A stretch of DNA of 64,000 bases from Stenotrophomonas rhizophila (GCF_000661955.1 NZ_CP007597.1:1791605-1855604), one strand, 5' to 3'; shown: positions 8,438 through 18,542, counted from the first letter of the stretch. Numbers and translations are program-made. Notes: generated by a model from the sequence alone, not told the origin.

Positions 8438-8806
8438 ATGGGCAAGGGAATGGCATATCTGGTGCTGGTCGTCCTGGGCGCGCTGCTGCTGTGGTACAGC
8501 GGCCTGCTGGATGAATTCCGTGCGGGCAGCAACCTGCAGGCACGCGAGACCTTCTGGCGCGAACAGGTGCAGGCTGCCGCGCTGGACGGCGGCTCCCGCG
8601 CAGCGGTCGAGCGGTTTGCCGCGCGCCATCAGCTGACCCTGCAGTGCGACGCGGTTCCCGCCGGCTCGGACATTACCGAGTGCCTGGCCGACGATCCGCA
8701 GGCCAGGGGCGGCACCGCCACCCACCCGATGACCCTGCAGCTGTTCTTCATGTTCTACGGCGACCGCCTGCACACCTTCACCAGCACCCCGCGCTCGCTG
8801 GAGTAA
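8438..8806 (+). CDS. Membrane-anchored small protein, unknown
   Basis: The 122-residue product starts at the ATG preceded by an AGGA ribosome-binding site. Residues 4-21 (GMAYLVLVVLGALLLWYSG) form a single membrane anchor, followed by a soluble domain with two cysteines (LQCDAV and TECLAD). I do not recognise the family. It is divergent from the HipA-like kinase gene, with 91 bases between the starts. Confidence 0.65.
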   Translation: MGKGMAYLVLVVLGALLLWYSGLLDEFRAGSNLQARETFWREQVQAAALDGGSRAAVERFAARHQLTLQCDAVPAGSDITECLADDPQARGGTATHPMTLQLFFMFYGDRLHTFTSTPRSLE

Positions 8807-8940
8807 CGGCGCGCCGGCTCGCGCCTGCGGCGGCAAGCCAGTGCTTTCGGCCCATTCCGACCCGGACGCCCGGTGCTAGATTCGACGTTTGCCCGGCGAC
8901 GTCCCTGCCGCCGGGTACCCACCATCGCAAGGGGACCCAC

Positions 8941-11403
8941 ATGCCGATTCGTCGTACCAGCCTGGCCGCGGCCGTTGCTGTTGCCACCCTCAGTCTGTTC
9001 GCCACCGCGCCGGCCTTTGCCGACTACGCCAAGCCGCCGGAGCACCTGCTCAAGGTACTCAAGGCCCCGCCGCCGCCGGCGCCCAGTCTGGACCCGAGCG
9101 GGCAGCGCCTGCTGCTGACCACCGCGCAGACCTATCCCTCGATCGAGCGCGTGGCCCAGCCGTACCTCAAGCTGGCCGGCGTGCGCCTGGAGCCGAAGAA
9201 CCGCAGCCGCCATGACACCCAGGGCGGCTATGGCATCCCGGCCTGCGTGGCCGATTTCACCCTGGTCGACGTGGGGACCGCCAAGCACACCAAGGTGGCC
9301 TTGCCGCAGGGCTGCGCGGGTGCGGCGCAGTGGTCTGCCGACGGCCAGCGGTTTGCGTTCCAGAACGCCGTGGATACCTCGGTGCAGCTGTGGGTGGGCG
9401 ATGCGGTGACCGGCCAGGTGAAGCAGGTGCCGGACGTGCAGCTCAATCCGATCTTCGGCTACACCCTGCAGTGGCTGGGCGGCGGGCAGCAGCTGCTGGT
9501 CAAGCGGGTGCCGGCCAACCAGGGCCCGGCACCGACCAGCGGCAACGGTCCCGGTGGCCCGGACGTACAGGAATCGCTCGGCAGCAGCGGCGAAAGCAGC
9601 ACCTATGAAGCGCGCGATACGCTGACCAGCGCGCACGATGAAAAGCTGTTTGCCTACTACGGTGCGTCGCAGCTGGCGGTGGTCGATGTTGCCGCCGGCC
9701 AGGTGCGCAATGTCGGCACGCCGGCGCTGTACAACGAGGTCAACGCGGCACCGGACGGCGTGCACGTGCTGACCGGGACCTTGATGGCGCCGTTCTCCCA
9801 CGCCGTGACCTACCAGCGATTCGCCAACGACGTGGCCGTGCTCGACCTGGCCACGGGCCGCGCTGCCCCGATCGCCAGCCTGCCGCTGGCCGACCGCGTG
9901 CCGGTGCACGGCGTGCCTGAAGGTCCGCGTGATTTTGATTGGCGCGCTACCGACCCGGCCACGCTGGTCTATGCCGAGGCATTGGACAAGGGCGACTGGA
10001 AGGTGACGGTGCCACACCGCGACCGGGTGCTTGCGCTGAAGGCACCGTTCAACGGCAAACCGCAGGAAATCGCCCGCACCGCGCAGCGCTTCGAAGGCAT
10101 CGCATGGAGCGCCGATCCGGCGGTGTCGTTCCTGTTCGAGAACGACGAGAACCGCCACTGGCGCCAGACCCGCATCGTCGATGTGGACCAGCCGACGAAG
10201 GAAGGCCGCCTGCTGTGGGATCTGTCCAGCGACGAGCAGTACGCCGACCCGGGCAACCTGGTGTTCACGCGTCTGCCCAACGGCGCATCGGTGGTGCGCC
10301 AGGACGGTGCATTCGTGTTCCTGCGCGGGCAGGGCGCTTCGCCGCAGGGCGACCGCCCGTTCCTGGATCGCCTGGACCTGGGCTCGCTCAAGACGGAGCG
10401 CCTGTTCCGCAGCGACGCCGATGCGTATGAGCAGATCCTCGGCCTGACCGCCACGCCCGGCCGCTACCTCACCTGGCACCAGTCGGTGATGGACCCGCCG
10501 AACGCGTTCGTGCGCCAGCAGGGCGAGCGCAACGCCGCGGCGAAGGAAGGGGAAGCGCAGTACGCCTCCACCGCCACCGCGCTGACCCGACTCACCGACC
10601 CGACCCCGGAAGTGCGCCAGATCCAAAAGCGGCTGGTGACCTACAAGCGCGCCGATGGCGTGGACCTGTCGTTCACCCTGTACACGCCGCCCGGCTACAA
10701 GGAAGGCCAGCGCGTGCCGGCCATCCTGTATGCCTACCCGGCCGACTTCGCCAGCGCCGCGCAGGCCGGGCAGGTGTCCGGTTCGCAGCAGACCTTCACC
10801 CGGCTGGCGCCGTACCGGCTGATGCTGCTGGCCGGCTACGCGATCATCGACAACGCGTCTTTCCCGATCGTGGGCGACCCGAAGAACGCCTACGACACCT
10901 ACCTGGAGCAGCTCGAAGCCGATGCCAAGGCCGCGGTGGACAAGGCCGTGGACCTGGGCGTGGTCGACCGTAACCGGATCGGCGTGACCGGGCACAGCCA
11001 CGGTGGCCTGATGACCGCCAACCTGATCGCGCACACCACCCTGTTCAAGGCCGGCGTGGCCACCAGTGGGTCGTACAACAAGACCTTTACCCCGTTCGGC
11101 TTCCAGAACGAGCGGCGCTCGGTGTGGCAGGCACAGGACGTGTACCTGAAGGCCTCGCCGTTCTTCTATGCCGACAAGATCAAGCTGCCGTTGCTGCTGG
11201 TGCACGGTGAGGACGATGCCAACCCGGGCACCGAACCGTTCCAGTCGCGCAAGCTCTACCAGGCCATCCGCGGCAACGGCGGCACCACGCGTCTGGTGAT
11301 GCTGCCCAACGAGCCGCACTGGTACACCGCGTTGGAGTCCAACGAGCAGCTGGTGTACGAAATGCTCACTTGGTTCGACACCTACGTGAAGAACGCGCGG
11401 TAA
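8941..11403 (+). CDS. S9 family (prolyl oligopeptidase) peptidase, exported
   Basis: The 820-residue protein has a signal peptide ending at PAFADYAKPP. A beta-propeller-like N-terminal region is followed by an alpha/beta-hydrolase domain. The catalytic triad is visible: Ser686 in GHSHGG, Asp758 or Asp759 in HGEDDANPGTEP and His793 in PNEPHWYT. Substrates are expected to be short peptides in the periplasm. The start is the ATG after AAGGGG; the frame is open further upstream but without coding character. A hairpin follows the stop. Confidence 0.92.
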   Translation: MPIRRTSLAAAVAVATLSLFATAPAFADYAKPPEHLLKVLKAPPPPAPSLDPSGQRLLLTTAQTYPSIERVAQPYLKLAGVRLEPKNRSRHDTQGGYGIPACVADFTLVDVGTAKHTKVALPQGCAGAAQWSADGQRFAFQNAVDTSVQLWVGDAVTGQVKQVPDVQLNPIFGYTLQWLGGGQQLLVKRVPANQGPAPTSGNGPGGPDVQESLGSSGESSTYEARDTLTSAHDEKLFAYYGASQLAVVDVAAGQVRNVGTPALYNEVNAAPDGVHVLTGTLMAPFSHAVTYQRFANDVAVLDLATGRAAPIASLPLADRVPVHGVPEGPRDFDWRATDPATLVYAEALDKGDWKVTVPHRDRVLALKAPFNGKPQEIARTAQRFEGIAWSADPAVSFLFENDENRHWRQTRIVDVDQPTKEGRLLWDLSSDEQYADPGNLVFTRLPNGASVVRQDGAFVFLRGQGASPQGDRPFLDRLDLGSLKTERLFRSDADAYEQILGLTATPGRYLTWHQSVMDPPNAFVRQQGERNAAAKEGEAQYASTATALTRLTDPTPEVRQIQKRLVTYKRADGVDLSFTLYTPPGYKEGQRVPAILYAYPADFASAAQAGQVSGSQQTFTRLAPYRLMLLAGYAIIDNASFPIVGDPKNAYDTYLEQLEADAKAAVDKAVDLGVVDRNRIGVTGHSHGGLMTANLIAHTTLFKAGVATSGSYNKTFTPFGFQNERRSVWQAQDVYLKASPFFYADKIKLPLLLVHGEDDANPGTEPFQSRKLYQAIRGNGGTTRLVMLPNEPHWYTALESNEQLVYEMLTWFDTYVKNAR

Positions 11404-11440
11404 CGTCGACCATTGCTCGACAGCGCGTGATGCCCCATCT

Positions 11441-11474
11441 GATCGGCCGCCCTGCAACGGGCGGCCGATCTTCG
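11441..11474 (+). terminator. Hairpin after the S9 peptidase gene
   Basis: The stem GATCGGCCGCCC pairs with GGGCGGCCGATC around a TGCAA loop. The following TTCGTT is only weakly T-rich. Confidence 0.65.
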
Positions 11475-11489
11475 TTATCCTGCGCCGCA

Positions 11490-11813
11490 ATGAACACATT
11501 GCTGATTTCCCTGCTGCTGGCCGTCGCGCCAGCGACCGACGCCGCCACCGAATCCACCACCACATTGGAGCAGCTCGGCCTCCACCGCGGCATGGACTAC
11601 GTGCCGGTACGCAGCGCGCTGCTGCGCGATGGCTGGACCGTTGAACCACACGACTACGAAGGGGCGCCGCCGTTCGCCGCGTTCCCCGAGGTCGACTGCG
11701 GCCAGGGCTGGCAGGCGGTGTGCTCGGCGGGCTTCCGCCGGGGCGACAAGGTTGTCTACCTGGCCATGGATCCCACGGACGACGGTCACTTGCTGCTGCT
11801 GGGGAGTGAGTGA
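11490..11813 (+). CDS. Small exported protein, unknown
   Basis: The 107-residue product has a signal peptide (MNTLLISLLLAVAPATDAATE). The mature part LGLHRGMDYVPVRSALLRDG suggests a short repeat-like fold with two cysteines (VDCGQGW and AVCSAGF) that could form a disulfide. I do not know a function. It lies just after the terminator of the S9 peptidase and on the same strand as the patatin gene. Confidence 0.6.
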   Translation: MNTLLISLLLAVAPATDAATESTTTLEQLGLHRGMDYVPVRSALLRDGWTVEPHDYEGAPPFAAFPEVDCGQGWQAVCSAGFRRGDKVVYLAMDPTDDGHLLLLGSE

Positions 11814-11923
11814 AGGGCCGCCACGGGCCCGCGTTGTAGGTGCGGTACGTCTGGACGCGACCGTCACCGGCAGGCAGAGTGCGCGGGTGAAGCGGTGCAT
11901 GGCCGCACCCGGGGAGAAGCCTG

Positions 11924-14206
11924 ATGCAGATCGGACGCGCAGCACGGCGCGGTGAACGCGTGCGCGGGGTGCTGGCGGTGTGCATGCTGGCGATCCTGCC
12001 TGCCCTGGCGGGCGCGCAGGCGCCTGCGACTGCGGACGCCACTCTTCTAGACGCCGCTGAGCGCCCCCGCACCTGCCTGGTCCTCGGCGGCGGCGGCGCG
12101 CGCGGTGCAGCCCACATCGGCGTGCTCAAGGTGCTGGAACGCGAGCGTGTGCCGATCGACTGCATCGTCGGCACCTCGATGGGCGCGGTGGTCGGTGGCC
12201 TGTATGCCTCCGGCTACACCGCCGACGAGATCGAGGCGGTGCTGGATCGCATCGACTGGGCCGAGGTGCTGCACGACAAGCCGCCGCGCAACGAGCGCAG
12301 CATGCGCCGCAAGGAGGACGACCTGCGCCTGCTGGGCGGCGTGGAGGTCGGCCTGAGCAACGGCAAGATTGCCTTTCCGCAGGGGCTGATCCAGGGGCAG
12401 AAGCTGGAAATGCTGCTGCGTCGCCTGTTGCTGCCCACCTGGCAGGTGCGCGATTTCGATCAGCTGCCAATTCCCTTCCGAGCCATCGCCACCGATATCG
12501 TGAGTGGCGAGAAAGTGGTGTTCGCCCAGGGCGACCTGGCCCTGGCGATTCGCGCCAGCATGTCGGTGCCCGGCGTGTTTGCGCCGGTTCGCTACGAGGA
12601 CCGGCTGCTGGTCGATGGTGGCGTGGTGGACAACCTGCCCATCGATGAAGCGCGGCGGCTGGGTGCGCAGCGGCTGATCGTGTCGCGGGTGGGCACGCCG
12701 TTGATGACCGAAGCACAGCTGGACTCGCCCCTGGCGATCAGCCACCAGATGGCCAGCGTGCTCATGCAGCGCGAGATCCAGGCGCAGCTGGCCACGCTGG
12801 GCGCGCAGGACCTGTTGGTGACCCCGGCGCTGGGTGACATGGGTAGCCAGGATTTCAACCGCTCACCGCAGGCCGTGGGCGTGGGCGAGCAGGCCGCGCA
12901 GGCCGAGGTCGACGCGATCCGCCGCTACCAGGTGGACCCGGCACGCTACGCCGCGTTCGAGCGCCAGCATCGACCGCCCGCCTATGCGGCGCCGATCGTC
13001 GCCTTCGTCGATGTGCTGCGCGACGGCACCCGCACCGGGCGCTACATCGAACAACGCCTGCAATCGCAGGTGGGCAGTCCGTTGGCGCCGGACGAGGTGG
13101 AGCAGCAGGTGGCCACCGCCTACGGCGAAGGGCGCTACCAGCAGGTGCAATGGCGGCTGGAAGACCGTGATGGCCGCCAGGGACTGGTGCTGGCGCCGCA
13201 GGACAAGCGCTGGGGGCCGGATTTCCTGCACTTCGCGCTGCGCCTGTCCGATGATTTCGATGGCAGCAGCAACTACCAGCTGATCAGCGAGCTGACCCGT
13301 ACCGGGTTGAGCGATCAGGGCGCCGAGCTGAAACTGCGCGTGGGCCTTGGCGAGGTGGAGGAGGCGTTTGCCGAGTACTACCGCCCGTTTGGCCGCAGCG
13401 GACGGCATGCGCTATCGACCTACGCGAAGTACCGCGCGACCGACCTGGACCTGGCCCTGATGCGCGGCGGCGCGCTGGCGGAGTTCCGTTACAGCCAATG
13501 GCTGGGCGGTGTGCGCTGGGCGTATTCGCCGCATCCGGATTGGGAGCTGGCCGGCTTCCTGGAGCGTGGCCGCGAGCGGCTGCGACTGGACGTGGGCAAC
13601 CCGAGCGAACTGGGCAACTACCGCGCCGACATGGGCAGCGTGGGCTGGCAGCTGCGCCACGATTCAATCGACAGCTCGGCCTTCCCCAGCCGCGGCCAGC
13701 GCCTGTCGCTGACCCGCCAGCACTACCTCGACACGCTCGGCACCGCCGATTCGGCCGCGGTCACGCGCCTGCAGTGGGATGGTGCGTGGTCGCACGGCCG
13801 CAACCGCTGGCTGGGTGGCGTGCGGGCGTCGTCGGCGCATGGTGGCGATGACGTCCTGGCGACCTATGGCTTCCTGGGCGGGCTGGGCAACCTGTCCGGG
13901 TATCCGGAAGAGGCGATCTTCGCGCCACAGACCGCGTTGGCGCGGGTGATGTACTACCGCCGCGTCGCGCACGCCGATTCGCTGCTGACCATTCCGCTGT
14001 ATGTCGGCGGCAGCGTGGAATGGGGCGGTTTCTGGCAGACCCGGGACGCGGTGAACATCGACGGCATGCAGACCGCCGGCAGCCTCTTCATCGGCGCGGA
14101 CACTTTCCTTGGCCCGGTGTTCCTGGGCTATGGACGCGCCGAGGGCGGCCACGATTCGTTCTACCTCACCTTCGGCTCGTTGCTGCGCACGCTGGACGGA
14201 TTCTGA
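11924..14206 (+). CDS. Patatin-like phospholipase with outer-membrane barrel (PlpD-like)
   Basis: The 760-residue protein has a signal peptide (cleavage near AGAQA), then a patatin domain. This has the oxyanion motif GGGGARG, the nucleophile Ser85 in GTSMG and Asp231 in VDGGVVDN. A linker or POTRA-like region (about 330-400) is followed by a C-terminal barrel of the BamA/D15 type ending in F, as outer-membrane proteins do. This is the arrangement of type Vd autotransporters such as Pseudomonas PlpD, which act as lipases at the surface. The start follows GGGGAGAAG. Its neighbours give no functional link. Confidence 0.9.
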   Translation: MQIGRAARRGERVRGVLAVCMLAILPALAGAQAPATADATLLDAAERPRTCLVLGGGGARGAAHIGVLKVLERERVPIDCIVGTSMGAVVGGLYASGYTADEIEAVLDRIDWAEVLHDKPPRNERSMRRKEDDLRLLGGVEVGLSNGKIAFPQGLIQGQKLEMLLRRLLLPTWQVRDFDQLPIPFRAIATDIVSGEKVVFAQGDLALAIRASMSVPGVFAPVRYEDRLLVDGGVVDNLPIDEARRLGAQRLIVSRVGTPLMTEAQLDSPLAISHQMASVLMQREIQAQLATLGAQDLLVTPALGDMGSQDFNRSPQAVGVGEQAAQAEVDAIRRYQVDPARYAAFERQHRPPAYAAPIVAFVDVLRDGTRTGRYIEQRLQSQVGSPLAPDEVEQQVATAYGEGRYQQVQWRLEDRDGRQGLVLAPQDKRWGPDFLHFALRLSDDFDGSSNYQLISELTRTGLSDQGAELKLRVGLGEVEEAFAEYYRPFGRSGRHALSTYAKYRATDLDLALMRGGALAEFRYSQWLGGVRWAYSPHPDWELAGFLERGRERLRLDVGNPSELGNYRADMGSVGWQLRHDSIDSSAFPSRGQRLSLTRQHYLDTLGTADSAAVTRLQWDGAWSHGRNRWLGGVRASSAHGGDDVLATYGFLGGLGNLSGYPEEAIFAPQTALARVMYYRRVAHADSLLTIPLYVGGSVEWGGFWQTRDAVNIDGMQTAGSLFIGADTFLGPVFLGYGRAEGGHDSFYLTFGSLLRTLDGF

Positions 14207-14357
14207 GGATCCTTGGCGATTCAGAGGGATCAGGACAATCCCTATGCCGCGCACATGTGGCTACGCTCCTTTGATAGGATTTACCACTGTGTCTGCTAAC
14301 GGCTACTCTCGGATTTATTGAGTAAGTTCTCGCAGACGTAAAAAATAGGGGGCGGTG

Positions 14358-16643
14358 ATGAAGGCGGCATGGCTGCAAGACTTCTTCTCTGATCTGAGGG
14401 CGCTGAAAAGCGGTCAGATCAGTTCTATTTACTTGCATTCGAAGCAAGGTGATTCATGGTTAATTGATGGTGGCTCGGCGGCAACTGCCACGGAGTTGGA
14501 GGAAGTTACGGATTCGTCAGCGTGTGCGAGAAATGGGAAGCGGTGCTTGTTCCCACTTTGTGATATTCGCGTGGTGGTAGAGGCTAATTTTATCAAGGCG
14601 CCTCAAAAGTCAACGAGAGAACAGTTCTCGACCATAATTTCGGAGCGGCGCGAGTATTCTCAGCACAGATTTGATGCCCTGCATGACTCCCTGACGGGGT
14701 GTAAAAATAGAAAATCCTTCGAAATCGATATGGCGGCAGTTCTATTGAGAGTTGCTGCACCAGAAAAATCGAACCTTGGCTCTCTGGGTGAGGCTGGAGG
14801 AAATGCTATCGCGTTGGCTGCGATGGATATCGATCATTTTAAGAGAATTAATGATGGTCGCGGGCATGACTACGGTGATCTTGTGCTCAAGTCCTTCGCC
14901 TGGCTATTGGAGGATGAATGCAAGCAGGCCCGTGTTAGATACCCCGGCTCAGAATTTTCCGTCTACAGACTGGGTGGTGAAGAGTTTAGTGTTCTTGTCG
15001 TAGGAAAGCTTGATGAGGTCGAGGTTCTGTTGTGGCTTGAAAGTGTGCGGCAGAAAATTGAAATGGCCGTTATCCCTTCAGTTGCGCATCTTGAGGTCTT
15101 TAAGAGAGACGGCGCTGTTGTCATGAGTATCCCCCCAGAGGGCGAGAGGAGGTTGACATCTTCAATTGGCGTCGCGCGATTCTCCGGGCTTTCATCAGAG
15201 GATTCATCGATTATTGCGGGCGATTTGAAGGTCAAGTCGGACAAGGCCCTTTACGCTGCAAAGAATGCTGGCAGGAATAGGGCGATATATTTTCCTGACA
15301 TTCTAAAGAGGTTTGGACGGGTTATTGAGAATGACTCATCTGCAGCGGTTGTAATCATTGACATTGGTTCGGATGTGGGTGTTGAGCTTGGTCGGGAATT
15401 TTTCGTAATTCCCAAGAGATACTCTGGAGATGTTGAATTTGTGGTGGATGACGGTCGCTCTCGGAAAGTTCTTGGTAAGATTCCGAGATTGAAGGTTGCC
15501 AAGCTTGTGGCATTCGACGTGCAAGCTGAAATTTCGTTTTGCTCGATCACAGAAGTTCGCGACGGAATAGAGGTTGCAGCTGGTAGTTTGATCGAGTCCA
15601 TTCCGTTGGGTATATTTGGTGGTCTGCTTGCACCTCACAAGGGTTTGGCAGGAGGGGGCGATAACGACGAGAGAGCCACTGTCACGTCTGCTTTCTTGGC
15701 CAACCCGTTGCAGCATTCGGCTGTTGTCAGTCTCAAGCTTGAGGGAATCAGGAAGGTTGAGCAGGACTATGGTCAGCTTCAGGCCAACGAAATTCTGGCG
15801 TCTGTCAGTGCAGTTATGGCGTCAACGTTCCAGTCATCAAGTCACGTCGCACACGCCGAACTAGGCTGCTTTTCTTTAGCCGTTTCTTTCGAAGGCTCAG
15901 ATCTAGACGACTCCGTCGCTGAGTTGGTTGCGGCGGTTAGAAAATCTGTCGGCCACCTCGTGAAGTTTAGGGTTGGCGTTTTTGAAGGTGAGGTGATCGA
16001 ATCCGGTGTGGTGCCAGGTTTGAATTCTACTTATGCACTGGACTATTCACTGATCGCCGCTGCGGCTGCGCAGATAAATGAAGTTGGAAAGTTCAATATC
16101 CACTCTGCGTTCGATGTATTGAATAGGGGTAACGAAGAGGGATTGGCTGATGAGGTTATCGCTGACTATCATCGATTCCGAAAGATAGGGATCAATGGAG
16201 ATGGTGTTCAAAACTGTTTGGGGATTGCGCTTTTCAAGAAGCAATCTTTCGTGGAGGCGGCATCCGCTTTTAAGGCATCCATGGATCTTTCGGATAACGT
16301 CGTTGTCAGGAGTAACTGTGCGATCGCGCAGTACTATGCGGGTAGGTTTGTTCAGGCGTATCAGAATTTCTCGGTAGCTTATGCCGGAATTGGGGGCGCT
16401 ATGTTGAATGATAATCTTCTTGGAATTTACGCTGCGTCCGCTGCGGGCGCCTTCAAGGCAGAGCGTCAGATTAGCGCTGACGAGGTGGACCATCTGTTTG
16501 ATATCGCCTTTGATCAAGCGCAGCTAAGGTTTGTTGGCGGAATTGATTTGACATTCGAGCACAGTGAGTGGGAGCGATATAAACTGGGCCTGGAGTTGGA
16601 TGAGGAGGCCGGGGTGGGGGATGAAGGGCTGAATCATCTCTAG
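14358..16643 (+). CDS. Multidomain GGDEF protein with degenerate second GGDEF and TPR-like C-terminus
   Basis: The product has about 761 residues. A first GGDEF domain (about 105-300) has MDIDHFKRIND and an intact active site GGEEF (206-210), so it could make c-di-GMP from GTP. No RxxD inhibitory site precedes it. Residues about 325-410 (IDIGSDVGVELGREFFVI) resemble the small beta domain seen in FlgT-like proteins. Residues about 450-555 look like a second GGDEF fold with HAELGCFSLAV in place of the motif. The end has helical TPR-like repeats (FKKQSFVEAASAFKASMDL). GC is far below the neighbours (two 60-base lines counted at 42% and 48%), which suggests transfer. The in-frame GTG directly before this ATG is an alternative start. 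Confidence 0.8.
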   Translation: MKAAWLQDFFSDLRALKSGQISSIYLHSKQGDSWLIDGGSAATATELEEVTDSSACARNGKRCLFPLCDIRVVVEANFIKAPQKSTREQFSTIISERREYSQHRFDALHDSLTGCKNRKSFEIDMAAVLLRVAAPEKSNLGSLGEAGGNAIALAAMDIDHFKRINDGRGHDYGDLVLKSFAWLLEDECKQARVRYPGSEFSVYRLGGEEFSVLVVGKLDEVEVLLWLESVRQKIEMAVIPSVAHLEVFKRDGAVVMSIPPEGERRLTSSIGVARFSGLSSEDSSIIAGDLKVKSDKALYAAKNAGRNRAIYFPDILKRFGRVIENDSSAAVVIIDIGSDVGVELGREFFVIPKRYSGDVEFVVDDGRSRKVLGKIPRLKVAKLVAFDVQAEISFCSITEVRDGIEVAAGSLIESIPLGIFGGLLAPHKGLAGGGDNDERATVTSAFLANPLQHSAVVSLKLEGIRKVEQDYGQLQANEILASVSAVMASTFQSSSHVAHAELGCFSLAVSFEGSDLDDSVAELVAAVRKSVGHLVKFRVGVFEGEVIESGVVPGLNSTYALDYSLIAAAAAQINEVGKFNIHSAFDVLNRGNEEGLADEVIADYHRFRKIGINGDGVQNCLGIALFKKQSFVEAASAFKASMDLSDNVVVRSNCAIAQYYAGRFVQAYQNFSVAYAGIGGAMLNDNLLGIYAASAAGAFKAERQISADEVDHLFDIAFDQAQLRFVGGIDLTFEHSEWERYKLGLELDEEAGVGDEGLNHL

Positions 16644-16768
16644 AAGTTGCAATGGCAAGTCCCGGCCTAGCCCTGTTTGACGCTTCGAGATTCAACGGCG
16701 ATGTTGTAAATTCCTCGATTGACTAAGAAAGTCATGAGGGCGGGTCGTGATTGCTGCCGACATCAACT

Positions 16769-17732
16769 CTACGGCAGTGGCTCGTATGCTTTGGCGATGC
16801 GGTCGTACAGCGCGCGCACGGCATCGGCTTTGGCAGTCACGCTTTCTTGGTCGCCAAATGTCCGCAGGAACCGGCACGCCGCACGGCCCTGAGCCTTGCG
16901 CTCGTAGTCTGCAATCCATTGCCGGCGACCGGGAAGGAACGCCTGATCGGCCGACCACGCCGCCACCGGTGGCCGGATGCGCCGACGCATGTCGACCCGC
17001 CATGGCTTGGGCGAGAGCTGGGTGCGGAAGCGGTTCTGGACCCGGCTTTCGCACGTACAGCGTGTTGTTCTGCAGCGCCTGGAACAGGGCGTGCACCTCG
17101 GGCTCATGCGCCGGGAAGGTCCATCGCCAGCAGTCGCATGCCGGGCGGGGTGCGGTAGGCCCGCAGGTGCCAGCCCGGTTGCTGGCGTGTGAACTGCTCG
17201 ACCGCGGTCAGCGCCCCGGTTTCCAGCTACTCGTCGCGGTGGCGTGCGCATTTGACCATCAGGATCACCGCGTTCACGGTGACCAGAACGACATTGGCGA
17301 GCGCCACGCGGGCCATCCAGTTGCACTGGTTGCCCGCGGCAATGGCCGCGAGTGCCCGCATTGCTGCGGCCAATAGCTAGAGATGACGTAGCTGGACGTC
17401 AGGGGACGGTGATCGATATCGGCGGTCAGCACGTCAGGGACATGCAGGCACAGCGTGCCGCAACTGTTGCGGATCAGCACGATATCGCCGTGGCGCTCGA
17501 CGATCTGCTCCCGGATTGGAGCGCAACCCACGCCTTAGTTGGTGCGAAGTTCGCTGCGCGGCAGTGATTGGCCGGCGGCGATGGCGTGCAGTGCTTCCTG
17601 TGCACGCGCGTCGGCATGCGCCTGCGCGGCCGCCACGCTGTCATCGGACCAGCCGAATCGGAGCACGATCAGCTGCTTGCGGTTGTGTCGGACTTCGCGT
17701 CGGGCTTCTGCCCAGTACGCGGGACCGATCAT
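16769..17732 (-). pseudogene. Decayed gene of a conserved hypothetical family
   Basis: Pieces in different minus-strand frames read in order as one protein of about 320 residues. First comes MIGPAYWAEARREVRHNRKQ, running to a stop at 17535. Then comes IREQIVERHGDIVLIRNS, then a membrane segment near 17.3 kb, then HALFQALQNNTLYVR, and finally RAACRFLRTFGDQESVTA ending at 16769. At least three frame changes and stops separate them. I recall intact homologues in Xanthomonadaceae and Pseudomonas as uncharacterised membrane proteins. It lies directly next to the low-GC GGDEF gene. Confidence 0.7.
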
Positions 17733-17864
17733 GGACATCCTTGTGCGATGAATCGGGGGCGCAGGGGGGGCTGCCATGTTGCGCACCTGCACGGCAGCAC
17801 CCGGGACGCGCAGGGCATGAAGTGCCGTTATGATCGCCCTTTCACCGCATAAGGGATTGCGCGG

Positions 17865-18542
17865 ATGCCCGACGTACATCACGCCAACGTGGTTGTGTTC
17901 GATTTCGACCTGACCTTGACCCGCTGGGAAACCGCGGGTCGCTTCTTCAAGGGCCTGTTCCGCCGCCAGCCGTGGCGCCTGGCCGTGCTGATCGTGGCGC
18001 TGCCGCTGCTGGCGCCGTTGCTGCTGCTCCCCCGCACGCGCCGCCTGCTCATGCGGTGTGCGGTATGGCTGGCCACCTTCGGGCGCAGCCGTGAGGCAAT
18101 GCAGGCGCTGGCACAGGCGCATGCCGATGCCGTGTTCGCGGGGGACGAAGCGCTGTTCATCGCACCGGCCGTTGCACGCCTGCGCGAGCACCTGGCGAAG
18201 GGGGACCGGGTGGTCATTGCTACCGGCTGCTGGGAACCACTGGCACGCGCGCTGCTGGTCCATGGCGGGCTGGGCGAGGTACCGCTGGTGGCCTCCACGC
18301 TGCGCCCGCTATGGGGCGGCTGGGTCAGCGAACAGCACTGCCTGGGTGAGAACAAGATTCCGATGCTGGCCGCGCGTGGCTTCGCACCGCCGTGGGCGAT
18401 GGCCTATACCGACCATCATGCCGACCTGCCGCTGCTGCGCCAGAGCGCGCAGTGGTACCTGGTCAGCCCCACGCCCGATTGCCTGCAGCGCATTGAAACC
18501 GCGCTGGCAACGCGGGCCCAGGTACTGGCGTGGCGGGGCTGA
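17865..18542 (+). CDS. HAD-IB family phosphatase
   Basis: The 225-residue protein has HAD motif I as FDFDLTLT (nucleophile Asp13, acid Asp15), motif II near VVIATGCWEP, and the C-terminal acidic motif YTDHHADLPLL. The cap region holds a hydrophobic stretch (LAVLIVALPLLAPLLLLP), seen in SerB-like HAD-IB proteins that act at membranes. The substrate is unknown; a phosphomonoester is expected. Confidence 0.8.
   Translation: MPDVHHANVVVFDFDLTLTRWETAGRFFKGLFRRQPWRLAVLIVALPLLAPLLLLPRTRRLLMRCAVWLATFGRSREAMQALAQAHADAVFAGDEALFIAPAVARLREHLAKGDRVVIATGCWEPLARALLVHGGLGEVPLVASTLRPLWGGWVSEQHCLGENKIPMLAARGFAPPWAMAYTDHHADLPLLRQSAQWYLVSPTPDCLQRIETALATRAQVLAWRG

Noticed and set aside
8755..12174. Open minus-strand frame of 1139 codons
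   Set aside because: It covers the S9 peptidase and parts of its neighbours on the other strand, with low-complexity composition and no domain.
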